NCBI GenBank assembly: GCA_903852755.1
Contig: CAINRS010000070.1
Location: 1-37,887, forward strand
Length of the DNA stretch: 37,887 bases
DNA from: an uncultured Actinomycetes bacterium
GTDB lineage: Bacteria; Actinomycetota; Acidimicrobiia; Acidimicrobiales; Microtrichaceae
Reading direction: 5' to 3'
Made by a program: the position numbers and the translations under genes. Positions 24,638 to 32,696 of this stretch are shown in pieces (within the stretch, counting starts at the first letter, position 1; the number at the start of each line of letters is the position of its first letter). The notes under the pieces were generated by a model. It worked only from the letters and a program-made list of their open reading frames with translations, was not told the origin of the DNA and made no database searches.

Positions 24638-25878
24638 GCGCCCCCACCCGTCTGCACGAGTCGCCGATCGACGATGGATCCGGACTGACGTTCGTCGACG
24701 CCGACGGCCACGTGCTCGAGCCGGCCTCGGCCATGGTCGACTTCGCTCCTCCCGGTTTCGAGGACCGTGTGTGGCGCATCGAGGCCGACGAGAGCGGGGC
24801 CGAGATCCTCCACATGGACGACATGGAGCCCATGGACACCGCCGTGATGGCGCTCGCCGGGACCGCCGGGGTGGACGAGGAGCGGCGCCGGAAGATGCAC
24901 TCGGGCGAGTTCCGCTACTCGGACCTCCCGGACCACTGCTGGGACGCCGAGGCGCGGCTGGCGGTGCTGGACGCCGACGGGATCTCGCACTCGGTCCTGC
25001 ACGCGACCATGCTGCTCGGCTTCCAGAGCCTGCGGACCCACGAGTTCGTCGCCGCCCAGAGCCGGACCTTCAACGACTGGTTGTCCGACCTCTGCGCACG
25101 GGGCCGGGGTCGCCTGCACGGGGTGGCCAACCTGCCGCAACGGGATCCCGAGGCTGCGGCCGCCGAGATCCGGCGTGTCGCCGATCTGCCCGGCATCGTC
25201 GGGGTGCAGCTCCGCCCCAACCCGGCAGCGGACGGGTACCACTTCAACCACCCGATGTACGACCCGATCTGGCGGGCCTGTTCCGAGACGGGGCTGCCGC
25301 TCGGGTTCCATCCGCTGCTCGCCGCCGACCTCCCGGGGGCGATTCGGGGGATGCGCCTGAACCGGCTCGGCACCTCGGAGATCCCGGTGCAGGACCAGGA
25401 GGACTTCGGGTCCGACAACATCTACTTCGCCCAGGCGCTCGGCAACCCGGCCGACATGATGAACACCGTCATGTTCCTGACCGCCGGCGGGGTGCTCCAG
25501 CGGTTCCCCGACCTGCGGTGCGTGTTCCTCGAGTCCAACGGCGGCTGGATCGTCCCGCTGCTCGAGCGGCTCGACCACCACGCGCGCATCTACGAGTGGG
25601 ACGTCCCGTGGCTCGGCGGCGCGATGCCGTCGGAGTTCTTCCGTCGTCAGTGCTGGATCAGCTTCGACGCCGATGAGTCCACGCTGTGCTTCACGGCGAA
25701 CTCCGACATGGTCGGTGCCGACCGGATCGTGTGGGCCAGCGACTTCCCGCACCCGGACGCCAAGTACCCCGGCACCACCGCTGAACTCGCGGAGAACCTC
25801 GCCCCGCTCTCGGTCGTCGACCAACGTCGGGTCGCCGGGCTGAACGCCGCCGAGCTGTACGGGATCGACCTCGGTTGA
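24634..25878 (+). CDS. Amidohydrolase-2 family protein (second of a pair)
   Basis: A 414-residue relative of the upstream gene. It has FVDADGHVLEPASAM (D24/H26 region) at the N-terminus, LGFHPLLAAD mid-barrel and ASDFPHPDAKYPGT near the end, the family's final metal/catalytic Asp segment. Between them, FLESNGGWIVPLLERLDHH matches the ALSEGSIGWIPYLLERADY stretch of its neighbour, confirming common descent; overall divergence suggests different roles rather than recent duplication. GTG 24634 overlaps the upstream TGA as GTGA, with GGAGG about 15 bases upstream and GAGGA nearer. It is followed by a beta-hydroxylase gene with a TTGA overlap, so the three form one translation-coupled unit. The substrate is unknown. 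Confidence 0.88.
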   Translation: MSAPTRLHESPIDDGSGLTFVDADGHVLEPASAMVDFAPPGFEDRVWRIEADESGAEILHMDDMEPMDTAVMALAGTAGVDEERRRKMHSGEFRYSDLPDHCWDAEARLAVLDADGISHSVLHATMLLGFQSLRTHEFVAAQSRTFNDWLSDLCARGRGRLHGVANLPQRDPEAAAAEIRRVADLPGIVGVQLRPNPAADGYHFNHPMYDPIWRACSETGLPLGFHPLLAADLPGAIRGMRLNRLGTSEIPVQDQEDFGSDNIYFAQALGNPADMMNTVMFLTAGGVLQRFPDLRCVFLESNGGWIVPLLERLDHHARIYEWDVPWLGGAMPSEFFRRQCWISFDADESTLCFTANSDMVGADRIVWASDFPHPDAKYPGTTAELAENLAPLSVVDQRRVAGLNAAELYGIDLG

Positions 25879-26579
25879 ACCCCGTGCAGCACCTCCTCGG
25901 CACGGTGGTGCGGGCCAACAACGTGGTCGTGCACGCGCTCGACCCCGAGGGGGCCAATCCTCGCCCGCTGGTCGGTGTGGCGTGGCACGAGCACCTCGTC
26001 GACCGCTGGCCGGTCATCCGGGCGGAGTGGGACGCGTTCCGCGCCGACGGTGGGCGCCTCCCGCGCATCGAGGACCTGCTCGGCGAACACCAGGGGAACA
26101 CCGAGGTCTGGGCGGCAGGACTGCTCATCGCCGCCGGCCGTCCGGTCGGGCCGCATCCGGCCCGGTTCCCCGGGACCGTCGATGCGCTCGCTGGAGTACC
26201 GGGACTGCGATCGGCCCTGTGGTCGGTGCTGGCGCCCGGTGCGGTGCTCCCCGAACACTGCGGACCGAACGCAGGGGTCCTGCGGTACCACCTGGGGGTG
26301 GTCTGTCCCGAGGGCGCGTCTCTGACCGTCGCCGGTACGGAGGTGCCCTACCTCGAGGGTGGCGGGATCCTCTTCGACGACACGGTCGAACACGCGGCGG
26401 TCAACCCGGCCCCGGGTGAGCGGGTGACCCTGTTCTGTGAGATCGAGCGGCCGATCGGCGCGCCCTGGCGACCGGTCAACGCCACGGTGCAGCGACTCCT
26501 CGGACTCGACCGCCGCTACCGGTCGGCCCCCCAGCGCGCGGCGGCCTGGGACCGGGCGATGAACCCGAGGCTCGGGTGA
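25875..26579 (+). CDS. Aspartyl/asparaginyl beta-hydroxylase-like 2OG oxygenase
   Basis: A 234-residue AspH-type oxygenase. The diagnostic region is LPEHCGPNAGVLRYHLGVVCP with H128 and H139, then LFDDTVEHAAVN with H173 and GERVT with R183. In AspH the equivalents of H128 and H173 bind Fe(II) without an acidic ligand, and the Arg and second His contact 2-oxoglutarate. Bacterial relatives hydroxylate peptidyl or lipid-like substrates; this one's target is unknown. The likely start is TTG 25875, which overlaps the upstream TGA (TTGA), or GTG 25884 three codons later. It ends the amidohydrolase unit. With the three PhyH domains at the left of the window it adds to an oxygenase-rich set. Confidence 0.88.
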   Translation: MNPVQHLLGTVVRANNVVVHALDPEGANPRPLVGVAWHEHLVDRWPVIRAEWDAFRADGGRLPRIEDLLGEHQGNTEVWAAGLLIAAGRPVGPHPARFPGTVDALAGVPGLRSALWSVLAPGAVLPEHCGPNAGVLRYHLGVVCPEGASLTVAGTEVPYLEGGGILFDDTVEHAAVNPAPGERVTLFCEIERPIGAPWRPVNATVQRLLGLDRRYRSAPQRAAAWDRAMNPRLG

Positions 26580-26650
26580 CGCGACGCGGTCGAGGCGATC
26601 GGGTGTCCCGTCGTGTACGGACCCGACCGCCCTGGACCACCGTGCTCCGG

Positions 26651-26656
26651 TACCGT
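26651..26656 (+). promoter_or_regulatory. -10 element (TACCGT) that decides the lipoprotein start
   Basis: CGGTACCGT ends 6 bases before GTG 26663, matching the leaderless geometry elsewhere in the window. It lies inside the longer open frame that begins at 26576, so it favours the shorter start. Confidence 0.45.
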
Positions 26657-26662
26657 GTGTCC

Positions 26663-27328
26663 GTGATCGGGCGGCGAGTGTTGGGGATCGTCGTGGTGGC
26701 CGCGCTGGCCCCGGTGGTGGGCTGCGGTTTCGTTGAGGACGAACCCGCCGGCTCGGCTGCGCCGAACGACCGTGAGGTGGCCGTCCCGACCGTCACGACG
26801 GTGCCGACGCCGTCGGCTCCCTCGACGCCCACGGTGGCGGATCCGTCCGATCCCGTGCCGTCGCCCGCCGCTCCGCCGACCACGGTCGCGCTGAGCGCAG
26901 AGGACCTCGCCCTGCTCAACCGCTGCGAGCTGATCCTCGAGTTCCGTGAGGCGGGGATCGATGTCCTGATCGTCTCCTCCAGGGAGCCGGATCGGCTCGT
27001 GGAGATGATCAGGAAGTTCGACAGCGCGGCCAACGACGTGCTGCCGGTGCTGCGACCGGACGAGCGGGCCGGCTTCGAGGCGGCCATGGCGACGGTTCGA
27101 GTGGGACTCCCGGGTATCGAACTCCGCACCCCACAGCAGATCATCGACGAGTGGAACGGACTCATCGGATCCAACCTGCCGGTCTGGAGGCAGGCGGTGC
27201 AGGCCATCACGGCTGCCTGTCCGACCGGTCCGGCCGACATGCTCGATCAGGCGGCCGAGTTCCGGCTCGGTGCGCCGCTCCCGCCCGATTTCGAGGCTCT
27301 GGTCGGTCGGTCCACCCCGCGGGCCTGA
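26663..27328 (+). CDS. Small predicted lipoprotein of unknown function
   Basis: From GTG 26663 the protein has 221 residues and a classical lipoprotein signal: VIGRRVLGIVVVAALAPVVGC, with the lipobox VVGC and lipidated Cys at residue 21. A Pro/Thr/Ser/Ala-rich linker (PTVTTVPTPSAPSTPTV...) follows for about 50 residues, then a helical-looking domain from LSAEDLALLNRCELIL to the end, with two further Cys (NRC and AAC) that could form a disulfide. The same frame is open from GTG 26576, overlapping the previous stop as GTGA, but that adds an Arg-rich 29-residue extension unlike a signal peptide. I do not recognise the domain. It is likely an extracytoplasmic surface or envelope protein. Confidence 0.7.
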   Translation: MIGRRVLGIVVVAALAPVVGCGFVEDEPAGSAAPNDREVAVPTVTTVPTPSAPSTPTVADPSDPVPSPAAPPTTVALSAEDLALLNRCELILEFREAGIDVLIVSSREPDRLVEMIRKFDSAANDVLPVLRPDERAGFEAAMATVRVGLPGIELRTPQQIIDEWNGLIGSNLPVWRQAVQAITAACPTGPADMLDQAAEFRLGAPLPPDFEALVGRSTPRA

Positions 27329-27353
27329 ACCGACGGTCCTGCCCCGACACTGC

Positions 27354-27376
27354 GTCCCCGATCCCTGTTTCGGGAC
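27354..27376 (+). terminator. Possible terminator after the lipoprotein gene
   Basis: GTCCCCGA (27354-27361) pairs with TCGGGAC (27370-27376) with one bulged C and an 8-base loop. It lies between the lipoprotein stop and the next -10. No T-run follows. Confidence 0.35.
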
Positions 27377-27384
27377 CCCTCGGG

Positions 27385-27390
27385 TATCGT
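27385..27390 (+). promoter_or_regulatory. -10 element (TATCGT) for the carbamoyltransferase operon
   Basis: GGGTATCGT fits TANNNT and the GGTA-type context seen elsewhere. Initiation near 27397 gives a leader of about 38 bases before GTG 27435, and coincides with GTG 27399, which opens a 9-codon frame. Confidence 0.45.
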
Positions 27391-27398
27391 GAGGAGAC

Positions 27399-27428
27399 GT
27401 GTCCGGGCGGGAATCCGGGCCGTCGTGA
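27399..27428 (+). other. Nine-codon upstream reading frame before the carbamoyltransferase
   Basis: GTG 27399 encodes MSGRESGPS and stops at TGA 27426-27428, in the same frame as the carbamoyltransferase start 7 bases later. GAGGAG precedes it and a -10 hexamer ends 8 bases upstream. It could be a leader peptide, or chance in a GTG-rich genome. Confidence 0.25.
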
Positions 27429-27434
27429 TGCGGG

Positions 27435-29246
27435 GTGACGGTTGGCATGGCACTGGGATCCGGTGACGGTCGGTCCATCCTCGGGGTGAGTGCCGGGTTC
27501 CACGACGCTGCTGCGGCGCTCGTCGTCGACGGCCGGGTCGTGGCCGCGGTGGAGGAGGAACGGCTCAGTCGTCGCAAGCACGACGCCTCGTTCCCCAGGC
27601 GGGCCATGGACACGTGTCTGGCGATCGCAGGGCTCGAGCCGGGCGACCTGGACGTCGTCGCGTTCCACGAGAAGCCCGTCGACGTGATCGGCCGGCACGT
27701 CACGTCGAGGATCCACTCGGGCCCGGGGGCGTGGCGCGGACTCCTGTTCGACACCCCACGTGTGCTCGCCAAGCAGCTCACGGTGGGTCAGCAGGTGGAC
27801 CACTGGTTCCGGGACCGGTCCACCCCCACGCCCCCGGTCTGCTTCGTCGAGCACCACGTCAGCCACGCTGCAGCGGCGTTCTTCCCCTCGCCGTTCCGGG
27901 CGGCGGCGGTCCTGACCGAGGATGGGGTGGGGGAGCGGGCGACGGCGACGCTCGGCTCAGGCGACGGGAGTCGTCTGCACATCGACAGTGAGCTCTGGTT
28001 CCCCGACTCCCTCGGACTCCTCTACTCGGCCTTCACGTCCTACTGCGGCATGCGGGTCAACGGGGGCGAGGGCGAGTTGATGGGACTCGCCCCCTTCGGT
28101 GAGCCGGTCCACGCCGACCAGATCCTCGGAGAGGTCGTCCGCCTGGGGGGCGACGGCTCGTTCGAACTCGATCAGCGGTACTTCGACTTCGTCCGGGGTG
28201 AGGCCATGACGAGCGCGCGCTTCCACCGGCGCTTCGGAGGGGAGCCGCGGCCGCTCGGCACGCCGCCGACGCGGCGTGAGGCGGATCTCGCCGCGTCGAT
28301 CCAGGTCGTGGCCGAGGAGGTGATCCTCCGCACCGCCCGTGAGCTGCACCGGCGAACGGGTCTCGACGCAGTGTGCCTGGGCGGCGGTGTGGCGCTGAAC
28401 TGCGTGGCGAACGGTCGACTTCTCCGCGAGGGGCCGTTCTCACAGGTCTGGGTGCAACCTGCTGCGGGTGACGCCGGGAACGCACTCGGAGCGGCCCTGT
28501 GGGTCTGGCACGAGGTGCTCGGAGGGGACCGGGACGAGGTGGAGGGGGACCGCATGTCGGGTGCGTTCCTGGGTCCGGAGTTCGGGGACGACGAGGTGCG
28601 TGAGTGGCTCGAGGAGTCGGGCATCCCCCACCGACACGCCGGGGACCCGGCGCAGGTCGCGGCCGAGGTGGCCGGACGACTCGCCGACGGGGCGCTCGTC
28701 GGGTGGTTCGTGGGTCGCATGGAGTTCGGTCCCCGGGCGCTCGGGCACCGCTCGATCGTCGCCGACCCCCGATCCCCCACGGTGCAGGGACGGTTGAACC
28801 GGGTGGTGAAGGAACGTGCGCCGTTCCGGCCGTTCGCACCGGCCGTCCTCGAGGCGTCCGCCGGGGCGTGGTTCGACACGTTCGGCCCAACTCCGTACAT
28901 GACGTTCACGGTCCCGGCCGCCCGGAGCCGGTGGGTCGACGACCCTGAGCCGGAGTCGGGTGACGACCTCGAGTCCGCAGTGGCCCGGGTCCGGACGACC
29001 ATCCCGGCGGTGACGCACGTGGACCGGTCCGCCCGGCTGCAGACGGTCGACGGTGACCGCAATCCGGAGTTCACCCGTCTGCTCGAGGCGTTCGACCGCC
29101 GCACCGGGTGTCCCGTGCTGCTCAACACGTCGTTCAACGCCCGGGACGAACCGATCGTGTGCACCCCAGACGACGCGTACCGGACCTTCCGCAACATCGG
29201 CCTCGACCTGTTGGTTGTCGGCCCCTACCTGATCGAGCGGTCGTGA
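27435..29246 (+). CDS. O-carbamoyltransferase (NodU/CmcH/TobZ family)
   Basis: A 603-residue carbamoyltransferase. It transfers the carbamoyl group of carbamoyl phosphate, via carbamoyl-adenylate, to a hydroxyl group. The N-terminal Kae1-like domain has GVSAGFHDAAAALVVDG (H23-D24), the EEERLSRRKHD motif and the metal-binding H140-x3-H144 in EHHVSHAAAAFF. The middle has CLGGGVALNCVANG, and the C-terminal region has FGPRALGHRSI, VKERAPFRPFAPAV and VLLNTSFNARDEPIV, all family hallmarks. Length matches SxtI/TobZ-type enzymes. The start is GTG 27435; ATG 27447 is an alternative. It overlaps a DUF5989-like gene by GTGA, followed at once by a membrane SGNH protein, an arrangement seen with other carbamoyltransferases. 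In this locus it probably carbamoylates a sugar hydroxyl (inference). Confidence 0.93.
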   Translation: MTVGMALGSGDGRSILGVSAGFHDAAAALVVDGRVVAAVEEERLSRRKHDASFPRRAMDTCLAIAGLEPGDLDVVAFHEKPVDVIGRHVTSRIHSGPGAWRGLLFDTPRVLAKQLTVGQQVDHWFRDRSTPTPPVCFVEHHVSHAAAAFFPSPFRAAAVLTEDGVGERATATLGSGDGSRLHIDSELWFPDSLGLLYSAFTSYCGMRVNGGEGELMGLAPFGEPVHADQILGEVVRLGGDGSFELDQRYFDFVRGEAMTSARFHRRFGGEPRPLGTPPTRREADLAASIQVVAEEVILRTARELHRRTGLDAVCLGGGVALNCVANGRLLREGPFSQVWVQPAAGDAGNALGAALWVWHEVLGGDRDEVEGDRMSGAFLGPEFGDDEVREWLEESGIPHRHAGDPAQVAAEVAGRLADGALVGWFVGRMEFGPRALGHRSIVADPRSPTVQGRLNRVVKERAPFRPFAPAVLEASAGAWFDTFGPTPYMTFTVPAARSRWVDDPEPESGDDLESAVARVRTTIPAVTHVDRSARLQTVDGDRNPEFTRLLEAFDRRTGCPVLLNTSFNARDEPIVCTPDDAYRTFRNIGLDLLVVGPYLIERS

Positions 29247-29431
29247 CCACGCCGTCGCTCAGGAGACGTCGGGGTGGGCCCATCCTCACCGTCGGCGTCG
29301 ATCTGGTCCGGGACGTCGTCCGTCGTCGGTCCTGGGGTGTGTTCCTGGTGGTCGCCATGACGCTCACCGCAGTGGTGGTCGGAGCGTTCAGCCACGCTGC
29401 GGTGCCCTTCCTCGTCTACGGGGGGCTGTGA
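29243..29431 (+). CDS. Small membrane protein, DUF5989/SxtK-like
   Basis: A 62-residue protein with a basic N-terminus, then DLVRDVVRRRSWGVFLVVAMTLTAVVVGAF containing one clear membrane helix, and a short tail ending in FLVYGGL. Size, the [RK]xxWxxP/FxL-helix arrangement and position directly after a carbamoyltransferase match the DUF5989-type small proteins that accompany O-carbamoyltransferases, as around sxtI in saxitoxin clusters. The start GTG 29243 overlaps the upstream TGA (GTGA), and the next start GTG 29432 follows directly. Its function is unknown; it may anchor the carbamoyltransferase or the SGNH protein at the membrane (inference). Confidence 0.75.
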   Translation: MTTPSLRRRRGGPILTVGVDLVRDVVRRRSWGVFLVVAMTLTAVVVGAFSHAAVPFLVYGGL

Positions 29432-31396
29432 GTGTCCTGGTCCGTCGTGCCGCAGGACCGTCCGTCCGTCCGTCCGCCGTCGATCGGCCCGGCCTGGGCG
29501 CTGGCCGTCGTGCCGCTGGTGCTGTACCTCCGCAACCTCGAGGTCCCGGGGGGTTGGGCCGGATGGCTGCGCACCTGGGCGGTCCCGGTCGGCCTGCTGG
29601 GTCTGGGACTCCTCCTGGCGGTCCGCCGCAGCACCTGGACGGTCGTCCCGGCATCTGCAGCAGTGGTGGGACTGGGGGTCATCCTGCTCCCCTCGACCGG
29701 ACCCCAGATCGGGGTCGTGCTCGTCCTCGGGTGCCTGGTGTGGGCCGAGGGGACGGGTGTGACCGGAGTCGTCGCCTCCCGGCTGGACGGCGGGCACCGG
29801 TTCTGGCCGGTCCTCCTTCCAGCGGTCCTCGCCGCCGTGCTCCTGGTGGCCGGCCGGAGCCTGTGGTTGCCCGCCGTGCTGCTGGCTGTGGCGCTGGGGT
29901 TCGCCGGGCTGGCCTTCCTGTTCCCCACGGCCGCCGACCGTCTGCTCGTGATCGGGCGCCCGCTCGAGGACCGGGCCGTGCCCGCGATCCGACGCGTCGG
30001 TGGTTGGGTCGACCGGCTCGCAGCCGTCGTCGCCGGTGCCGTGCGCGTCGTCGTGATGGTGCCGGCCGTGGTGACGGTGACCGTGCTGTGGCTGGTCCAT
30101 CGACTCGTCGGGTACGACCCGCTGCGCTCACCATCGGGGGTCGGCACCCGGTGGGTCGAACGGGCGGGAACCGACCGCCACCCCGAGCGGCAGCTCGCAG
30201 CGGTGCGGGTGGTCGACCACCGCAGCCTCCGAGAGCGGCTCTCTGGCGCGGCGGTCCCCGTGGTCGTCGGAGTGCTCGCCCTCGCCGGGGTGCTCGTCGC
30301 GCGGTCGGACCGGCAGGTCGAGGTCGCAGCGCCGCCCATCGGGTCGGCGGAGCTGTCGTCCGGTCAGGATCCACCGGATGTCCCGTGCGAGCCGGTCCAG
30401 CCGGACCCGGTGCTCGCTCAGCAGGAGGACCACGAGCTGCTGTTGTGCGAACAGTCCCGGGCGTTCGCCAGCGGTGAGTACCGTCCGCCCACCGGCTACC
30501 GCATGTCGGACTTCGCAGGCTCCACGCTGAACGTCGCCGACGGGGTTCGCCGGACGTGGAGCCCGCCGCCCTGCGGGTGCGAACGCATCCGGCTGTGGTG
30601 GTTCGGTGGCTCGGCGGCGTGGGGAGAGGGCCAGCGGGACGACCACACGATCCCGTCCCTGCTCGCGCAGCGGGCATGGCAGGACGGGATCGCACTCGAC
30701 ATCGAGAACCGGGCGATGCCGACCTGGACGTTCGGTCAGGAGGTGCACGCGTTCGCTGATCAGCTCTCGGCCGGAGGTCGACCGGATCTGGCCGTGTTCT
30801 ACACGGGCGGGAACGACCTGGTGTTCCAGGGACTCCGGATGCTCCGGGGGCGGCCCGAGGACAGCTCCGACATCGTGCTGCAGGAGCGGTACTACTCGGA
30901 CCTGCTCCGCAACGGGATTCCCGTCCGACCGGCGGAGACCGAGTGGAGTCCCGACCCTGCGACCTTCGAGCAGGTGCTCACGTCCGAGGCGGCTCGATCG
31001 CTCGCTCCGGCGGTGACGGCCCGTCTGGAGCGGAATCTGGCGTTGGCGGGGATCCTCGGGTCCGGAGCCGACGTGCCGGTCTCGATGATCTTCCAGCCGC
31101 TGCTCGCCGGATCCGGTCCTGCCGCTGGTCCGGAGGGCGCGGTCGACCCCGGGTTGCTGGAATCCTTCACCGAGCTCGTCGGGCAGGTCGCCGCCGACCT
31201 GCCACCGGGTGCCACCGACCTGAGCGGGATCTACCGTGACGTCGACGAACCGGTCTTCTTCGACCTCTTCCACACGGGGGAGCGGGGCGCCGCGATCGCC
31301 GCCGAGCGGATCTACGAGCTCCTCCGTCCCTCGCTGCTCGGACAACAGGGTCCCGGACAACAGGGTCTCGGACAACAGGATGCAGATGGCGGTTGA
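29432..31396 (+). CDS. Membrane-anchored SGNH/GDSL hydrolase-family protein
   Basis: A 654-residue protein. The first ~225 residues hold about seven hydrophobic helices and another lies at about 273-291; this part resembles SxtJ-type membrane proteins that neighbour carbamoyltransferases. From about 385 an SGNH domain follows: LWWFGGS with nucleophile S394, N426 in ENRAMP, YTGGND with N461, and the DLFHTGERGA motif with D611-x2-H614. These are the four conserved blocks, so it should be active as an esterase or acyltransferase outside the membrane. The C-terminus ends in a GQQG-type repeat encoded by three 15-base units. GTG 29432 starts directly after the small gene's stop. The likely target is an acyl or carbamoyl group on the exported glycan (inference). 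Confidence 0.85.
   Translation: MSWSVVPQDRPSVRPPSIGPAWALAVVPLVLYLRNLEVPGGWAGWLRTWAVPVGLLGLGLLLAVRRSTWTVVPASAAVVGLGVILLPSTGPQIGVVLVLGCLVWAEGTGVTGVVASRLDGGHRFWPVLLPAVLAAVLLVAGRSLWLPAVLLAVALGFAGLAFLFPTAADRLLVIGRPLEDRAVPAIRRVGGWVDRLAAVVAGAVRVVVMVPAVVTVTVLWLVHRLVGYDPLRSPSGVGTRWVERAGTDRHPERQLAAVRVVDHRSLRERLSGAAVPVVVGVLALAGVLVARSDRQVEVAAPPIGSAELSSGQDPPDVPCEPVQPDPVLAQQEDHELLLCEQSRAFASGEYRPPTGYRMSDFAGSTLNVADGVRRTWSPPPCGCERIRLWWFGGSAAWGEGQRDDHTIPSLLAQRAWQDGIALDIENRAMPTWTFGQEVHAFADQLSAGGRPDLAVFYTGGNDLVFQGLRMLRGRPEDSSDIVLQERYYSDLLRNGIPVRPAETEWSPDPATFEQVLTSEAARSLAPAVTARLERNLALAGILGSGADVPVSMIFQPLLAGSGPAAGPEGAVDPGLLESFTELVGQVAADLPPGATDLSGIYRDVDEPVFFDLFHTGERGAAIAAERIYELLRPSLLGQQGPGQQGLGQQDADGG
31337..31381 (+). 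repeat. Three 15-bp tandem repeats at the end of the SGNH gene
   Basis: Units CTCGGACAACAGGGT, CCCGGACAACAGGGT and CTCGGACAACAGGAT encode a GQQGP/GQQGL-like tail. The third unit's change to GGAT creates the ATG 31380 start of the next gene, so the repeat also forms the junction between the two genes. Confidence 0.8.
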
Positions 31397-32696
31397 GTCC
31401 GAGCACACGACTCCGGTGGACCACCTGGGTGGAGGGTCGGCCGACGGAGTGCCCCGCAGCGCCACGGCCCAATGGGTACGAGTGGGCCTGGTGGGGTTCG
31501 TCGTGGCGTTGTTCTGGTCGCCGGTCGTCGATCGACTCGTGACCGACTGGGGGTCGCGCGTCCTCGGGATCAACGACTACCCGTTGCACCTGGAGTTGGC
31601 CCAGGTGTTCAGCATCTCGCCGTACGTCAACAACTCCCCCCACTTCCTGTTCCACCTCGTCACGGCTGCGTGGTCGGTCGTGCTCCCCGACACCACGGCA
31701 GCGGTGGTCACGATCGTCGTGTTCATCTGGGCGACGTTCCTCGCGGTCGTGGTGCTGATGTCGCAGCGGGACGTCCGGGGGGAGACGCTCGGGGTGGCCG
31801 TCTCGACGGGGCTCGCGGTCTGGTACTTCCTGGCCGAGACCCCGGCGCTGTTCGCCCTGTGGTCCGGTGCCGTGCCGCCGACCAGCCCCATCTACACCCT
31901 GCACTGGTGGGGCAACCCGACGTGGCTCGCGGCGTTCCCGTTCGTTGTGATCACGATTCCGCTGGTCGAACGCGCGCTGACCGAGCCGCAGCGCGGCCGT
32001 TGGTCCCGTTGGGAGCTGGCCCTCGCCGCGGTCACGATGGTGGGAGCCGTCGCCAAGCCGGCCCTCGCCATCCCGCTGGTCGTGGGCATGCCGCTCTACG
32101 TGTTCGTCGTCCGTCGCCTCCCGGTGGCCCGGGCGTGGCGGCTGCTCGCAGCAACCACGGTGCCCGCAGCGGTCGTCGTGGCGTGGCAGACGTGGTTCCT
32201 GAGCACCTCGTCGGCGAGCCGGTTCGGAACGGGCGTCCGGCTCCAGTTCATCGTGGACGCACCATTCGGATGGTCGAACGTCGGGCTCGTGTGGGCACTG
32301 CCCCTGCTCGTGCCGTTGACTGCGATGGTGATCGCTGGGCGGGACTACTGGCGCGAACCGGTCGTGCAGCTGGTGCTGACCCTGCTGGCGGTCGCCGTGC
32401 CGATCATGTTGTTCGTCACCGAGCAGGGTTCCCGGACGAGTGACGGCAACCTCGCAGTGCCGACGCAGGCGTGCGTCGCTCTGTGGGTCCTCGTGTCGGT
32501 GCGGGTCGCGGCGCAGCACATCGCGCGCTCGTGGCGGGCCGGGGGTCCGGCCGCCCTGGGTCCGGCCGAGTGGATCGGGCTGGTCGTCGCACTGTCGTTC
32601 AGTGCGGGAGGCGTGCTCGCCTACCTCCACGCACTCGGTGCCGTCGACGTGCCGGTGGACTGGGTGCTCGCCATATCGGGAGGGTCGGCATCGTGA
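31380..32696 (+). CDS. Polytopic membrane protein, probable GT-C-type glycosyltransferase
   Basis: About 438 residues with roughly ten hydrophobic helices. After the first helix (VGLVGFVVALFWSPVV) comes the loop segment LGINDYPLHLELAQVFS, and then SPHFLFHLV. An acidic DxxxH-type motif in the first extracytoplasmic loop is typical of GT-C glycosyltransferases, which use polyprenyl-phosphate sugars outside the membrane. A second feature, PIYTLHWWGNPTWLAAFPFVV, sits before a middle helix. The start is ATG 31380 or ATG 31386, inside the end of the SGNH gene; AGGA lies 5 bases before the latter. It overlaps the next gene by GTGA. An O-antigen-ligase-like role is an alternative. The two GT2 enzymes nearby could supply its lipid-linked donor (inference). 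Confidence 0.65.
   Translation: MQMAVESEHTTPVDHLGGGSADGVPRSATAQWVRVGLVGFVVALFWSPVVDRLVTDWGSRVLGINDYPLHLELAQVFSISPYVNNSPHFLFHLVTAAWSVVLPDTTAAVVTIVVFIWATFLAVVVLMSQRDVRGETLGVAVSTGLAVWYFLAETPALFALWSGAVPPTSPIYTLHWWGNPTWLAAFPFVVITIPLVERALTEPQRGRWSRWELALAAVTMVGAVAKPALAIPLVVGMPLYVFVVRRLPVARAWRLLAATTVPAAVVVAWQTWFLSTSSASRFGTGVRLQFIVDAPFGWSNVGLVWALPLLVPLTAMVIAGRDYWREPVVQLVLTLLAVAVPIMLFVTEQGSRTSDGNLAVPTQACVALWVLVSVRVAAQHIARSWRAGGPAALGPAEWIGLVVALSFSAGGVLAYLHALGAVDVPVDWVLAISGGSAS

Noticed and set aside
23282-26579. A recent duplication of one amidohydrolase gene
   Set aside because: The two proteins share fold motifs but differ too much along their length; they look like an old pair with separate roles.
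26576-26662. An N-terminal extension of the lipoprotein
   Set aside because: It is Arg-rich, precedes a normal lipoprotein signal, and contains a promoter-like TACCGT at the right distance for GTG 26663.
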